A stretch of DNA of 55,777 nt from Chara braunii (lineage: Eukaryota; Streptophyta; Charophyceae; Charales; Characeae), in assembly GCA_003427395.1 (NCBI GenBank), contig BFEA01000053.1, positions 4,283,466-4,339,242 on the forward strand. Direction: 5' to 3'. Both the position numbers and the translations under genes were made by a program. Shown piece after piece: positions 9,551-19,184 of the stretch (the first letter of the stretch is position 1; each line of letters starts with the position of its first letter). Under the pieces are notes generated by a model. The model ran no database searches, was not told where the DNA came from, and saw nothing but the letters and a program-made list of their open reading frames with translations.

Positions 9551-10123
9551 AATGCCTCAATACGGGGAGGAGTATCTAGTTGAGTTTGGCCAATTTACGT
9601 ATAAGGAGCCTGAATTCATTGGTGAAGACTAGGTAGAGTTTACTTACCTGGGAAGGTGATCCAAAGACCTGACAGGGGAAAGGTTGACCGAGGGTCCACA
9701 GGAGACTACTATGGGAGCTCCGAAACCAATCCCGAAGCGAAGATTGATTTTACCGTAGTTCTTTTCATGTTTGCCTTTGGGTTCTCTTTAGGCACGAAGT
9801 GCAACCATCTAAATTCTATAAGCAACTTGTCAGAAATTGATCTTAGATTTCTGGCATTATATTATAGTGGACTCCTTCCTGAGCGTTTGAGAACATTTAC
9901 CAACGTGTAGAAGCAAATTAGGTTGATCTTATTAAGGCTAGGGGCCTGGTTGCTAGTCGTAGCTTCGGTAGGATTTGATCGGGAAATGCCTCAATACGGG
10001 GAGGAGTATCCAGTTGAGTTTCGCCAATTTACGTTTAGGGAGCCTGAATTCATTGGTGAAGACTAGGTAGAGTTTACTTACCTGGGAAGGCGATCCAAAG
10101 ACCTAACAGGGGAAAGGTGGACA
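9551..10123. repeat. Direct repeat, ~139 bp, 434 bp apart
   Basis: 9551-9689 and 9985-10123 are nearly identical (start AATGCCTCAATACGGGGAGG, end GGGGAAAGG-TGGAC). A second pair, 9916-9984 and 10128-10198 (TTGCTAGTCGTAGCTTC), overlaps it, showing stepwise duplication. Both copies contain the same in-frame TAG after GAATTCATTGGTGAAGAC. Confidence 0.85.
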
Positions 10124-10256
10124 TATTCTGAAGGTCGATCTTGTTAAGCCCAGGGGCTTGGTTGCTAGTCGTAGCTTCAGTAGGATTTGACTGGGAAAGG
10201 AGAGGGAGAAAGGTAGCTGGGCCGGCCACGTCGGTGGTAAAAGGCTTCCTTTATTA

Positions 10257-11056
10257 TTGGCCGATATAGTTTTCAGGTCTTTAGAACAGAGCCATAAGGA
10301 CCCAAAGCTAGGCACTATGTCGAGTCTTGACCTCTATACTTGGCTGAACGAGGTGACGGTTTGGGGCATACTGCAGGAGGAGGTTGCTAAACTCCGAGGG
10401 GAGGAACTTCGGTGGGGTCAGGACTTTCGATCGGTTATTGTTTCTCTCAGACTTGAGGAGGGGTTTCTGCCACATTCAGAGGGAGCATTGAGGCTTCCGA
10501 TCTCGATTTTCATCCTAGATGAGTTCCTCGGTGGATTGGAACGTTTGATTCAGGTCCATTGGTCGTTCCTCCAGATAGAGCGTCTTTTACGGAGCAGTGA
10601 CGAGCACCACGCCTATTACGTGTTGTGGAAGGCGGGGCCCAAATTTGGGGACGTGGCTTTAGAATTACTACAACTAATTAGAGTGGCTTCACCTAGGGGA
10701 ATGAGAGAGTTTCCTGGAGAGGATCGGCCAACCGAGTTTTGGGTCGCCCTTGACAAGGCCATTAGAGAGTCGTCTGAACACATAGCGGGTCTTACCGAGT
10801 TATTCAAAAGCTAGGATACTACCGTTTTCGACAGAGAGAGGCCGCTCATTGACCCGTTCGAGTTATACTCTTACTATCGTACCCTAGAAATTCCGAATGA
10901 CGAGGAGGAAGGATACAAAGTGGAGGATTGGGCCCAGGAAGAGTGGGAAGAGGCAGAAGACAATCCCGGGGAGTGGGAGGATGTGCGAGATTTTCCCGAG
11001 GAAAGGGTACGGTATTTCGAAAACGCGAGTGAGATCGAGAAGAGCGCCAAGGAGTA
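10257..11056 (+). pseudogene. Unrecognised acidic ORF, gag leader of element C
   Basis: A 185-residue frame (10257-10814) ends at TAG, but the same frame continues with protein-like sequence to 11056, so the TAG looks like a secondary stop in a longer protein of about 265 residues. The first part is leucine-rich and probably helical (LQEEVAKLRGEELRW, LLRSSDEHHAYYVLWKAG). The continuation is strongly acidic (DEEEGYKVEDWAQEEWEEAED). I do not recognise a family. Helical and acidic composition fits a gag or structural leader of a gypsy element but does not prove it. It lies between a duplicated region and more unrecognised frames on the same strand. Confidence 0.4.
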
Positions 11057-11607
11057 GTGGCCCAGGATAGGGTACCAGACGGGTCCGAGGGCTAGCAATA
11101 ATTGAGCTCCTTGCGGATAGACTCTCTTGGGAAAGGGGGATAAAATCGGGGTTTACCGTAGTCAAACGACCCGGTCATGGAGACTCTGTTGAAAAACTAG
11201 GCTTCCCTAGCTTTGATTCAACCTTTTCCATACGTATTCGAGAACTATACGGTGATAGTGAACACAAAACTGAAGGAAGAGGTTTACGTTTTGGTGGCCA
11301 GGTTTGTGGGAACCGACGACTATGGCATGGGATTCTACAACCCGGAAGGAAGAAGATTGACTGGTGATCTATGGGGGTGTTGAAAATGGGCGGAAACAAC
11401 GGAGGTGCGAGACGTATGGGGCTACTTGCCAATGGAAAAGGAGGCTGACCTCGTCTACGGTCGATGATGGGAAAGAAGCGAAGGAAGTAGTAGAGGATGA
11501 AAGGGATAGGTCGCTCTCGCAAGGAACGAGCGTCGTTTGGAGCACCCAAATAATGGTTTTTGAGCGACTCCCTACGAAATATTGAGGGACGAGACAGGAG
11601 GTTATAA
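11057..11607 (+). other. Stretch without a convincing gene, element C
   Basis: Only short plus-strand frames with stops are present (such as 11364-11585). The minus-strand frame at 11175-11627 is Pro/Ser/Phe-rich and looks like a shadow. It is probably decayed leader of element C. Confidence 0.35.
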
Positions 11608-11964
11608 TTGAATTTGTCTTGTGGCATAAAGATACTAATGGCCAGAGGAGGTGAGTTTCAAGCCAGTTGGTGTGTAATTCGAGAAGGGTTAAAGTGGGAG
11701 CTGGCTAGGGGGATGTCGAACTACCTACGCCTATTCTTGAGAGCATGGACCAGGGAGGACTTATGTGCGTTAGGAAGTTCGATTTGTAGGAGCGTAAGGT
11801 GTCCAGTGACTGGACTGGTCGAGATAAGGAGAGGTGTTGCATGTGTGGAGGAGCAGGAGGGTGAGCTCTACCTCGACACTGGCCTATTTGGAATAGAGGG
11901 CGAGCACGAAATCCGAGACAAGAATGGACGGGTGAGAGTTGTTCTAAGGGTCATAAAGAACTAA
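11608..11964 (+). CDS. Unrecognised 118-residue ORF, element C leader
   Basis: The protein has a mixed N-terminus (SWCVIREGLKWELARGMSNYLRLFLRAW) and a C-terminal half with beta-like alternation (GELYLDTGLFGIEGEHEIRDKNGRVRVVLRVIKN). Two CxxC-like cysteines do not form a recognisable finger. No known domain was seen. It precedes another frame of similar style after a 14-bp gap. It could be part of the same ancestral protein, since frames in this region have been broken repeatedly. Confidence 0.3.
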   Translation: MNLSCGIKILMARGGEFQASWCVIREGLKWELARGMSNYLRLFLRAWTREDLCALGSSICRSVRCPVTGLVEIRRGVACVEEQEGELYLDTGLFGIEGEHEIRDKNGRVRVVLRVIKN

Positions 11965-11978
11965 GTCCTTCTAGAGGG

Positions 11979-12407
11979 ATGTCAGGAGCGTCGATTGATG
12001 AGGTGGAAATTAATAGGCTATCCTTTGCGGGAAGAATAACATCAGGTATTCGAATTAGATCGACGTGGTCGCAGGACGGTCAGGGTTGTCAGCGTCTGGC
12101 GGAGAAGACAATCGAACGGGAATGGCTTGGGTTACTCGAATTGGTGGTAGTTGAGAGACAAATAACTTATGACGTGATGGGTGTGATCGCGAGCATGGAT
12201 GAGGTACACAGTAGAGAAGGACGAAACGGTTCAAGAGGCATGATCCCGCGAGTGAGGGGAAGCGACGAGAAGATTAATTCCCGTATGGAGTTGTTTTTGG
12301 ACCCGATAAATGATAAAGTAGTGGAACTGGTGGATGGGTACAAGGATTGGTGGCTCTCTACGGACGAACCTGGGCTTCTCGCGCTTGAAGTGAGAGTCGA
12401 AGATTAA
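11979..12407 (+). CDS. Unrecognised 142-residue ORF, element C leader
   Basis: I do not recognise it. It is hydrophilic with several Trp (ELVDGYKDWWLSTDEPGLLALEVRVED at the end) and a Leu/Val strand (WLGLLELVVVERQITYDVMGVIAS). It has no signal or membrane segment. It begins 14 bp after the previous frame and is followed after 33 bp by another, all on the element strand, as expected of a broken single reading frame. Confidence 0.3.
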   Translation: MSGASIDEVEINRLSFAGRITSGIRIRSTWSQDGQGCQRLAEKTIEREWLGLLELVVVERQITYDVMGVIASMDEVHSREGRNGSRGMIPRVRGSDEKINSRMELFLDPINDKVVELVDGYKDWWLSTDEPGLLALEVRVED

Positions 12408-12440
12408 GCTGCGGTTTACAAAGAGGAGAAAGAGAAGATA

Positions 12441-12683
12441 ATGAATTGGAGGAATCAATTATTGGCTAGGATAGTGCGGGAGATCCGTAGCGAAGCTAGC
12501 GAAAGAGAGGTGGCTAGTTGTGAGATAGGGGGTGAGAAGTATCAATTGATTTCGACAGCTAAGATAGAAGGATCCCTTGTACGGGCTAGAGTTGAGGCAG
12601 TACACGAAGAAAGGTTGAGTCAGGACGAGGAGGCTGAATGCTCAAGGAGAGCAGTCATGGAAGCTAGGAAGTGTGTGATCTAG
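12441..12683 (+). pseudogene. Helical fragment of element C gag leader
   Basis: An 80-residue frame rich in Glu, Arg and Ala (EIRSEASEREVASCEIGGEK, EEAECSRRAVMEARK) is predicted to be helical or coiled-coil-like. After the stop the same strand continues with KAKTKLREDAKEFGELC in the following tandem repeat, another helical piece. It is probably part of gag. Confidence 0.35.
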
Positions 12684-12758
12684 CAAGAGGCGGATGAGCT
12701 TCTATTGGCCGAAATTGAGATTCACACAACACCATTTGAAGGGGAAACTCTAGAAACG

Positions 12759-13342
12759 ATAGCAAAGGCAAAAACAAAACTAAGAGAGGACGCGAAAGAA
12801 TTTGGAGAACTTTGTAAGGTCATGGTTGGCGGAGTTTCGCTGAGAACCCTGGAAGCTAACTCACGCTAATCAAAAGTCGAGTAACCATCGCCTTGGTTGT
12901 TTGGGCCGAGGGTGAGGATGCCGACTTTGAGGCACTGCTGGAAATTTTGGAAGGCTCGATCGCGAGAATCTCAACCGCCTTGAATCAAGTATTTGAAGGT
13001 TAGTTGGGAAGAATGGATGTCGAGGGAGCTTATTTGACTTCAATTGGAGGATAGCAAAGGCAAAAACGAAACTAAGAGAGGACGCGAGAGAATTTGGAGA
13101 ACTTTGTAAGGTCGTGGTTGGCGGAGTTTCGCTGAGAACCCTGGAAGCTAACTCAGGCTACTCAAAAGTCGTGTAATCATCGCCTTGGTTGTTTGGCCCG
13201 AGGGTGAGGACGGCGACTTTGAGGCACTGCTGGAAATTTTGGAAGACTCGATCGAGAGAATCTCAACCGCCTTGAATCGAGTATGTGAAGGTTAGTTGGG
13301 AAGAATGGATGCCGAGGGAGCTTATTTGACTTCAATTGGAGG
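12759..13342. repeat. 292-bp tandem duplication in gag leader
   Basis: Units 12759-13050 and 13051-13342 are nearly identical (start ATAGCAAAGGCAAAAAC, end GACTTCAATTGGAGG). The coding sense is visible in pieces (KLREDA-EFGELC; DFEALLEILE-SI-RISTALN), with the same frameshift point in both units, so the frame was probably broken before duplication or the duplication was recent. Confidence 0.9.
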
Positions 13343-13388
13343 AGATATAAAAACCTAGGAGTCGAGGACGAACAGTCCAAAAAGGAAG

Positions 13389-13961
13389 ATGGGTGTAGAA
13401 TTTATTAGTGACATAGAGAAACTGAGAAAGGCTTTAAGAGAGTTTGAGAGAAAAGAGGTTCTAACGAGACCCAGGGCATCGAGGTTTACAGATTCGGGGG
13501 CGGGGGACGTTTGGAGGGAAGCCCCCAACGAGCCTTATATAAGGAGTCCCTATTCTACGGCATATGGGTCGAGCTCCTATGTCCTCTTCTTTGGACCCCC
13601 TGTATACCATCCGCCTTCATTTGTCGGGACCCAAACGATCTTCACATGGCAGAATGTCTCTGAGTTTCTGGATGACTGGGAGGTTTTCGGTTTGAGGGGG
13701 GAACAAACAGAACAAGAGATGATTGCAAACTCTCTCCACCATACCGCGCCTAAGATAGATTGTGAAGTGAGGGCCCCCATCCCCGACGATGGTCGGTGGT
13801 TGACGTTTAAACCACCAGTACCTACCGGTTGTCAGGGCCCGTGGCTCAGGCTACCGGTAGCCCGGTCATTGCCGAGCCTCGAACTTTATTGTCGAGCCTT
13901 GGACAACCGGTAGTACACAACGGGAAAAAAAAAAAAAAAAAAACATACAACATTCTGCAAA
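13389..13961 (+). pseudogene. Gag (capsid N-terminal part), element C
   Basis: The frame from 13389 opens with a helical segment (FISDIEKLRKALREFERKEV), then a Pro/Tyr/Ser-rich linker, then TIFTWQNVSEFLDDWEVFGLRGEQTEQEM, which matches the style of retrotransposon gag (a 'FxGxNxxxFLxxWE' segment), and CEVRAPIPDDGRW. Gag builds the virus-like particle. The frame ends at 13911 just after a shift, and the sequence runs into an assembly gap at 13962. The product would be joined to the part after the gap (14547 on) if the gap is correctly sized. Confidence 0.6.
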
Positions 13962-14546
13962 NNNNNNNNNNNNNNNNNNNNNNNNNNNNNNNNNNNNNNN
14001 NNNNNNNNNNNNNNNNNNNNNNNNNNNNNNNNNNNNNNNNNNNNNNNNNNNNNNNNNNNNNNNNNNNNNNNNNNNNNNNNNNNNNNNNNNNNNNNNNNNN
14101 NNNNNNNNNNNNNNNNNNNNNNNNNNNNNNNNNNNNNNNNNNNNNNNNNNNNNNNNNNNNNNNNNNNNNNNNNNNNNNNNNNNNNNNNNNNNNNNNNNNN
14201 NNNNNNNNNNNNNNNNNNNNNNNNNNNNNNNNNNNNNNNNNNNNNNNNNNNNNNNNNNNNNNNNNNNNNNNNNNNNNNNNNNNNNNNNNNNNNNNNNNNN
14301 NNNNNNNNNNNNNNNNNNNNNNNNNNNNNNNNNNNNNNNNNNNNNNNNNNNNNNNNNNNNNNNNNNNNNNNNNNNNNNNNNNNNNNNNNNNNNNNNNNNN
14401 NNNNNNNNNNNNNNNNNNNNNNNNNNNNNNNNNNNNNNNNNNNNNNNNNNNNNNNNNNNNNNNNNNNNNNNNNNNNNNNNNNNNNNNNNNNNNNNNNNNN
14501 NNNNNNNNNNNNNNNNNNNNNNNNNNNNNNNNNNNNNNNNNNNNNN
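13962..14546. other. Assembly gap, 585 Ns
   Basis: A run of Ns interrupts gag of element C. A poly(A) run (13925-13943) lies just before it, a likely cause of the break. ORFs drawn through it are meaningless. Confidence 0.99.
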
Positions 14547-15073
14547 CCGGTGGGTACACCCCATGACGCGGCGCGTATACGACCGCGTCAATTTCTTCAA
14601 GCAGGGAGAGGTATTGGTGGTTTAAGGAGAGGGTTACCCGAGCGTTTTCTTGTGACGAAATCTCTTACTCGGTAGAGGATTTGAAGGAGATGAAAAAGGG
14701 GGAGAATGAGAATTCGATAGCATTTGCAAGGAGATACAAGAAGGCCTCGAACCCACTAGTAGACGAAGGATTCATAGGAGAGATGTGGAGATGCGGGATA
14801 TTCTTGGGCGCCTTACCATGTGAGAAGTGTGAGATGGTTATGAGGGAGCTTCCCGCTAAGAGGTTGACATTTGCGCACGCCAAAGCCTTAGCCCATGATA
14901 CGGAGGGACGAAATGCGAGGTCTTCTATGCTGAAAGCTCTGGACAATCTGGGGAAAGGAGCGACCCCAGGTAGAGGAGGGGAAATACTTCAAACCGAAGA
15001 TAGGGAGGTTAGGGTGGAAGGGAAGGATACGAACTCGAGTTCTCCCATAAGGGGTGAGCTGGTGGAAGTATAG
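14547..15073 (+). pseudogene. Gag (capsid C-terminal part), element C
   Basis: The frame resumes with DLKEMKKGENENSIAFARRYKKASNPLVDEGFI, then MWRCGIFLGALPCEKCEMVMRELP and FAHAKALAHDTEGR. This is the second half of a retrotransposon gag, where the repeated pattern 'FxxRYxxxSxxLVxxGxI...FLxGLP' is usual. A stop at 15073 is followed in another frame by REKEMAKEIETLKVVMENLQS, so a frameshift near 15075 separates capsid from the knuckle region. Confidence 0.65.
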
Positions 15074-15084
15074 GGATGAAATAA

Positions 15085-15578
15085 AGGTCAGGAGGCCAGA
15101 GAGGCGTGAGAAAGAAATGGCGAAGGAAATAGAAACATTGAAGGTGGTGATGGAGAATCTGCAGAGTAGCAGCCAGAGCAAGGGGGAAACACCCGGTTGG
15201 CCCACTCCACGACCAGAGGGCTGATAAAAGGGGGATCCTAGTCCAAAGCGAACATGGAATGATAAGGCTTGTATGTATTGTGGCGACGAGGATCGCAAAA
15301 AGAGGGATTGCCAGGCAATGATAAATGCATTGAAGGAGGGGATCATTGAACTAGATGACATGAAGTATGTGATGTGGGCAAATGAAGGGGAAAATGTGCC
15401 CTTCCTACCTTCGATGAAGATAAACGTAGATATTCGCAGGAGGCGAATGGTTGAGGCGAAAGGTAAGCAAGGGTTGGGGTCCTTGTCTGCGAAGGTCTCC
15501 AAAGTGATCTTTGAGTATGAAGAAGAGGAACCACCCGAAAGCGTAGGGATCGGAATTTCATCCATTAAGTTCAAGTAA
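15085..15578 (+). pseudogene. Gag zinc-knuckle region, element C
   Basis: This frame carries a helix (REKEMAKEIETLKVVMENLQS), a Pro-rich linker with stops near 15223, then CMYCGDEDRKKRDC at about 15271-15312. The CX2CX4-X4C spacing is that of a nucleocapsid knuckle, but the expected His is Arg, a single transition away. After it comes DCQAMINALKEGIIELDD..., the conserved stretch that follows the knuckle in this gypsy group, and an acidic tail EYEEEEPPES. The frame from 15273 is open to 15578. Zinc and RNA binding are probably lost. Confidence 0.65.
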
Positions 15579-15581
15579 ACC

Positions 15582-16034
15582 ATGAACAATAGCGTGGTAC
15601 ATGTTTGCGCCCAAGGGATTGGGGAGTTGAGTCAAGGAAGAAAGGATGGATCGGACCAGTCGATGGCTGATGAGCAGGTGGAGTCACCCAAATCTCCCGT
15701 ATCCCCTAGAAAAAGAGGGCCCAAAAAGTTCCACCCGAAAAGCTCGCTAGATGAGATTGACCTGAGGAAGCTTCTGAGAAGGGCGATGGATATGCCTATT
15801 CCTATTCCTCTCAAGGAATTTATAGCTGGTTGTGCCCCCGCTAGGGATGAATTGATAGGTATGATGAGGAAAGCAAAGGTACCATTGTCAGAGGCAGCGT
15901 CCGTAGGAGAATCTAAGGCGAAAGTGAAGACCTTTGTATTAACGATGAAGGGAATGAAGGGGAACAATGAGGGAGCAGTAGAAGGAGAAAGTGGCTACGT
16001 CTACGTTATGGGAGGTGGGAGAACGCTACCGTGA
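15582..16034 (+). pseudogene. Gag-pol linker domain, element C
   Basis: The protein has a basic segment (SPVSPRKRGPKKFHPKSSLDEIDLRKLLRRAMDMPIPIPLKEFIAGCAPARDELIGMMRKAKVP). This pattern, 'KKYxLxSxLDxIDxxxLLxKxLDxPIPLxxKEhL', precedes the protease in gypsy elements of algae and fungi and corresponds, as far as I recall, to the DUF4100-type region. Its job is unknown. It directly precedes the protease active site in the neighbouring frame. Confidence 0.55.
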
Positions 16035-16046
16035 ACGGGGTGAGGA

Positions 16047-16262
16047 TGGAAGCTATTGTGGACGATGGGTCGAAATCCACTGTCTGCGAGGACAGGGTAA
16101 ACAAAGGTTTGGGCTAGAAGTGGATAGGAGTGTCGCAATGACCATGGTGTCGGCCAACAAGCAGAGACAACGAGCGCTTGGAGTGTGTCATAAGGCCAAA
16201 GTAATAGTGGCAGGTGTAGAAGCCACTGTGCCAGTCTTCACAGTGGGGCATTGTTCTTCATA
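16047..16262 (+). pseudogene. Aspartic protease, element C, cut by insertion
   Basis: MEAIVDDGSKSTVCEDRVNKGLG (about 16047-16115) fits a retropepsin active site of DxGS type. A stop or frameshift follows, then VSANKQRQRALGVCHKAKVIVAGVEATVPVFTV, the middle strand pattern of the fold. The frame ends at 16263 where minus-strand gag of element D begins, so the C-terminal half (an LLG...W motif) is cut off. The missing part is not seen on the far side of the interruption. Confidence 0.6.
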
Positions 16263-17063
16263 GCTAATCCTTGGAAGTACTTGGCTGACTCGTGTCAACG
16301 ATGTCGAGCGCATCGGCTCTCGCCTTTCGTCTGGACCATCATAACCCAACTTTAACCTTTCCTCCATATCAACCATCATATTCCGCTTATCAGCTAGAGT
16401 TTTGTAAACAACTTGATCCTTGTCCGCGCTTAACCCCTCTTTTTCACGATCCTCCTTTTGCTGCTTCAAGAGGCGATAAAGCATCTGGTCGAAGCTTCCA
16501 GCCAACAGATTTTCCTTAATCCTTGGCCAATCGTATCTCCCAGTCATATCTTTCATCAATTCACGTTGTTCGACCATCGAAAAATTCTCGAGGAAGATAA
16601 GGCATTGGTCTTTATTCGGAAGGTCAGGCACTAAACGAGCAACTCGTTCGAATTCTTTGAGAAACTGTTTGGCGGTACCGAACTTTCGACGATTGACTTT
16701 TCGTAAGTCCGGCAAGTTCAGTAGTTGATCCCCCAATTGGTATTTTTCCAACAGTTTGGCCTTAAAATTCGGCCAATCGTGTGAAACTCGCACCAACTCC
16801 AACACTTCATCTTTGTACTCGACCTTACAATATCGCTTCACCATTTGAAGCATCTTCTCACTTGACCATTCGCAACAACTTTCCAACTGCTCGAACTTAT
16901 CAGCCCATGTTGAGGCATTGGTGCCATCAAAAAGAGGAACGTGAACTTTCGGCAGTTGTGCCTTTTGATTGTCGGCTTCTCGGATAGCTCATGCGAGTTC
17001 CAAAATATCATTGCGTTGATCACCCGCATTGCTATTTGCAGGATCAACACTTCCTCCCGTCAT
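16263..17063 (-). pseudogene. Gag of element D (minus strand)
   Basis: A start codon at 17063 opens MTGGSVDPANSN, an in-frame stop follows at 16989-16991, then KVHVPLFDGTNASTWADKFEQ, the classic gag start ('VPxFxGTNxxxWxxxFE'). The capsid continues: VSHDWPNFKAKLLEKYQLGDQ, FLKEFERVARLVPDL and LFLENFSMVEQRELM, with a Lys/Glu-rich tail QQKEDREKEG. About 270 residues remain. It is cut at 16262-16263 against the protease of element C, before any zinc knuckle. It begins about 150 bp after its PBS, as gag should. Its style resembles gag of element C, so D may belong to a related family. Confidence 0.7.
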
Positions 17064-17216
17064 CTTCGGTGAATTAAAACGACAAAACCACATATCCAAA
17101 TGTTAAATAGGTTCCAACAAGTCGTTTCGAAACAAATAACGAACAACACTTAAAATTACCATAACCATCATTTTGTCGAGTGTCGTTCCACCAGAGACAA
17201 CGGTTGATAGTCGCTG

Positions 17217-17234
17217 TCCCCAGCAATGGCGCCA
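17217..17234 (-). promoter_or_regulatory. Primer-binding site of element D, Asp tRNA type
   Basis: On the minus strand TGGCGCCATTGCTGGGGA differs from the common TGGCGCCGTTGCCGGGGA at two positions (G to A, C to T). It lies two bases after the LTR terminus at 17237 and upstream of gag on the same strand. Confidence 0.75.
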
Positions 17235-17236
17235 CC

Positions 17237-17760
17237 TGTTAAGCGCATCGGCTCCCGCCTTTTCGCCAAGTGCGGGAGCCCTCGCGGCTATGTCACACAG
17301 GAGTTGAAACAAAACAAAACAAATATAATTATTATATATAATAAAAACAAGAGACAACTTAGAGGCGACGCATAACATCTTCGCGAACCGCTTAGACGGG
17401 CGTGGTGGCATCGTCTCTTCATCGTTCTAGCCGGGTGCGCCAGGTGTACATCCCACGGTCCCCTACGACAGTATAGGTTTCCATGCGGCACATCTTACAT
17501 TCCCCAAGGGGCTGTCACCACCCTTAGGGGCATATCCCTACCGAGCTACTGACCCACGTGCGAAAGCTTTTACATGCAATTGCAGGCGTAGGTTAGTCGA
17601 GGGCGTTTGCTCGTTCGCTGGAGTATAGGTACGCTTGGTTAACGCCAAGTGGACCCGAAGGTTGTTCGTTCCCTAGGGCGCCGATCTCCTAGGTACGAAA
17701 CGAATGTCGGTCGATTAGGGTGGTCTCAACCAAACGTGAAACCCATAAAATAATACTAGT
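17237..17760 (-). repeat. LTR of element D (inner edge certain, outer edge unknown)
   Basis: The plus strand reads TGTTAAGCGCATCGGCTCCC at 17237, the inverted end (ACA on the minus strand) expected next to a PBS. A GCGGGAGCC/GGCTCCCGC hairpin lies at 17249-17279. I cannot find the outer end; no second LTR is present. The word GCGCATCGGCTC also occurs at 16309-16320, near the left edge of the fragment. Confidence 0.5.
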
Positions 17761-18480
17761 CCCTTTTTTATCGCTAAATAAATTAAATCAATATACTTTT
17801 ATCAGATCACACAAGACAGAGTGTTTGACTTGATGAGATGATTTGCCAAAGTTATTTAATCCTAACCTATATGACTGAAGAGACTATTATACCACCGCTC
17901 ATGAGGCGGAGGTTCAATATTGACAACCGATTGGAAAGGATAACCTAATCTTTGACTTATGATTGGGTCTGTCGACACCTACTAATTCCTGCCAGGAATG
18001 ACTTCTGCAAGTAAATTCCACTGCTACCATGCAGATCACAAGTGATCTGGTTCCTGGCCGAAGTTTAAACTCTCGGTCCGACCACACCCTCGCAATATAC
18101 ATAACTCAGTTAGAAATGCGTATAAATTTTGTTGGTCACTTTGTCCTCCTATCCAATAATTACCCTTTCCATATCTTGAAGGATGAAGTATCAACCTTCA
18201 TCTTCAGGCCGCAAAAACCCTTATTCGTGTTTCAAAGGAAATATTCAACTTAAAAAAAATTATTTCCTCACTTCAACCAACTTACACACAACCTGCATTG
18301 CCATGCGTGTGATTACCCCTCAATGGAAAAGCATGATAGTTCAATCATCGGGGTAATCTAGATACTATCCATCTGGTTGGTCAGGTTTTTTTTTTTAATA
18401 TATTATTACCCTCGTAGAGTCATATAAACTTGACCTTATCATAAGGACTACTCAACTTGGCACCTGACTTAGAAAGGCGT
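17760..18480. other. A/T-rich stretch, no gene seen
   Basis: No convincing frame on either strand. It could be the rest of LTR D. Confidence 0.3.
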
Positions 18481-18482
18481 GT

Positions 18483-19044
18483 CTAGCCATGATAAAGTTG
18501 TCGGCCTTCACGGGCCTCTGCCTCTATCCGGTCGAGTCGAGCGAGCTCCTCGTCGTCCAAAGTTAAGGTGGTAGTGCGTTCGCCCCACTTGACCCGAACC
18601 ATTCGTGTACCATAGAGGGAAGCCATTCGTGAAGCTAGCCTCCAAACTATGGCGTGAAATGCCTGTCGCATTCGGCAAAGGTGCCTAGTCGTGGTGTCGT
18701 TAATCCGGATGACGCCGTAGCACTCCCCGGACAACACTTACAATAACCCGAGAAAGGCATTGGAGGTTACTCGCGCGATGGAAATACGTATATCCATTAA
18801 ATTGTTTCGGAAGTCGGGCCACATTGGCATGAACATCTGCGAGCGAGTCGGGAAAAAATCCTTGCCCATCTCTGAGCAATCCAACAAAACCAACCCAACG
18901 AGTGGGTATACCATCATGCGCAAATAAAAGTCGTTGTGCACGTTGAATCAACTCCTCATCCATAATGTCGTGTACCAGCAAATATCTGGTCCGAGTAAGA
19001 TCCCGTTGTCCGCTAGTCATTTGCACACCCGAAAGAGTCGCCAA
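18483..19044 (-). pseudogene. Unrecognised minus-strand protein with one frameshift
   Basis: Two minus-strand frames join near 18735: the first starts at 19044 (MATLSGVQMTSGQRDLTRTRYLLVHDIMD...) and has EELIQRAQRLLFAHDGIPTRWVGFVGLLRDGQGFF; the second runs to 18483 with HLCRMRQAFHAIVWRLASRMASLYGTRMVRVKWGERTTTLTLDDEELARLDRIEAEAREGRQ. Together they give some 190 residues of charged, well-mixed protein with a helical C-terminus, unlike the low-complexity frames around. I do not recognise a family. It lies upstream of LTR D on the same strand, so it could belong to another element or be a captured host fragment. Confidence 0.4.
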
Positions 19045-19184
19045 TTAGAAGAGACGTTCCCATATCTCACACGCCTCGTCATCGAATGCGACGACGTCAA
19101 AGTGTTCAGAGCGACAGATGCTAAATCTATTTGCTCGCACCCGCCTCACATGATGAAGAAAACTGAACGGACCTTGCTCATCAT

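Noticed and set aside
13829-14600. Long ORFs across 13962-14546
   Set aside because: They consist mostly of assembly Ns.
16200-16262. C-terminal end of minus-strand gag D up to 16188
   Set aside because: Past 16263 the frame runs antisense through the protease of element C, so that part is not gag.
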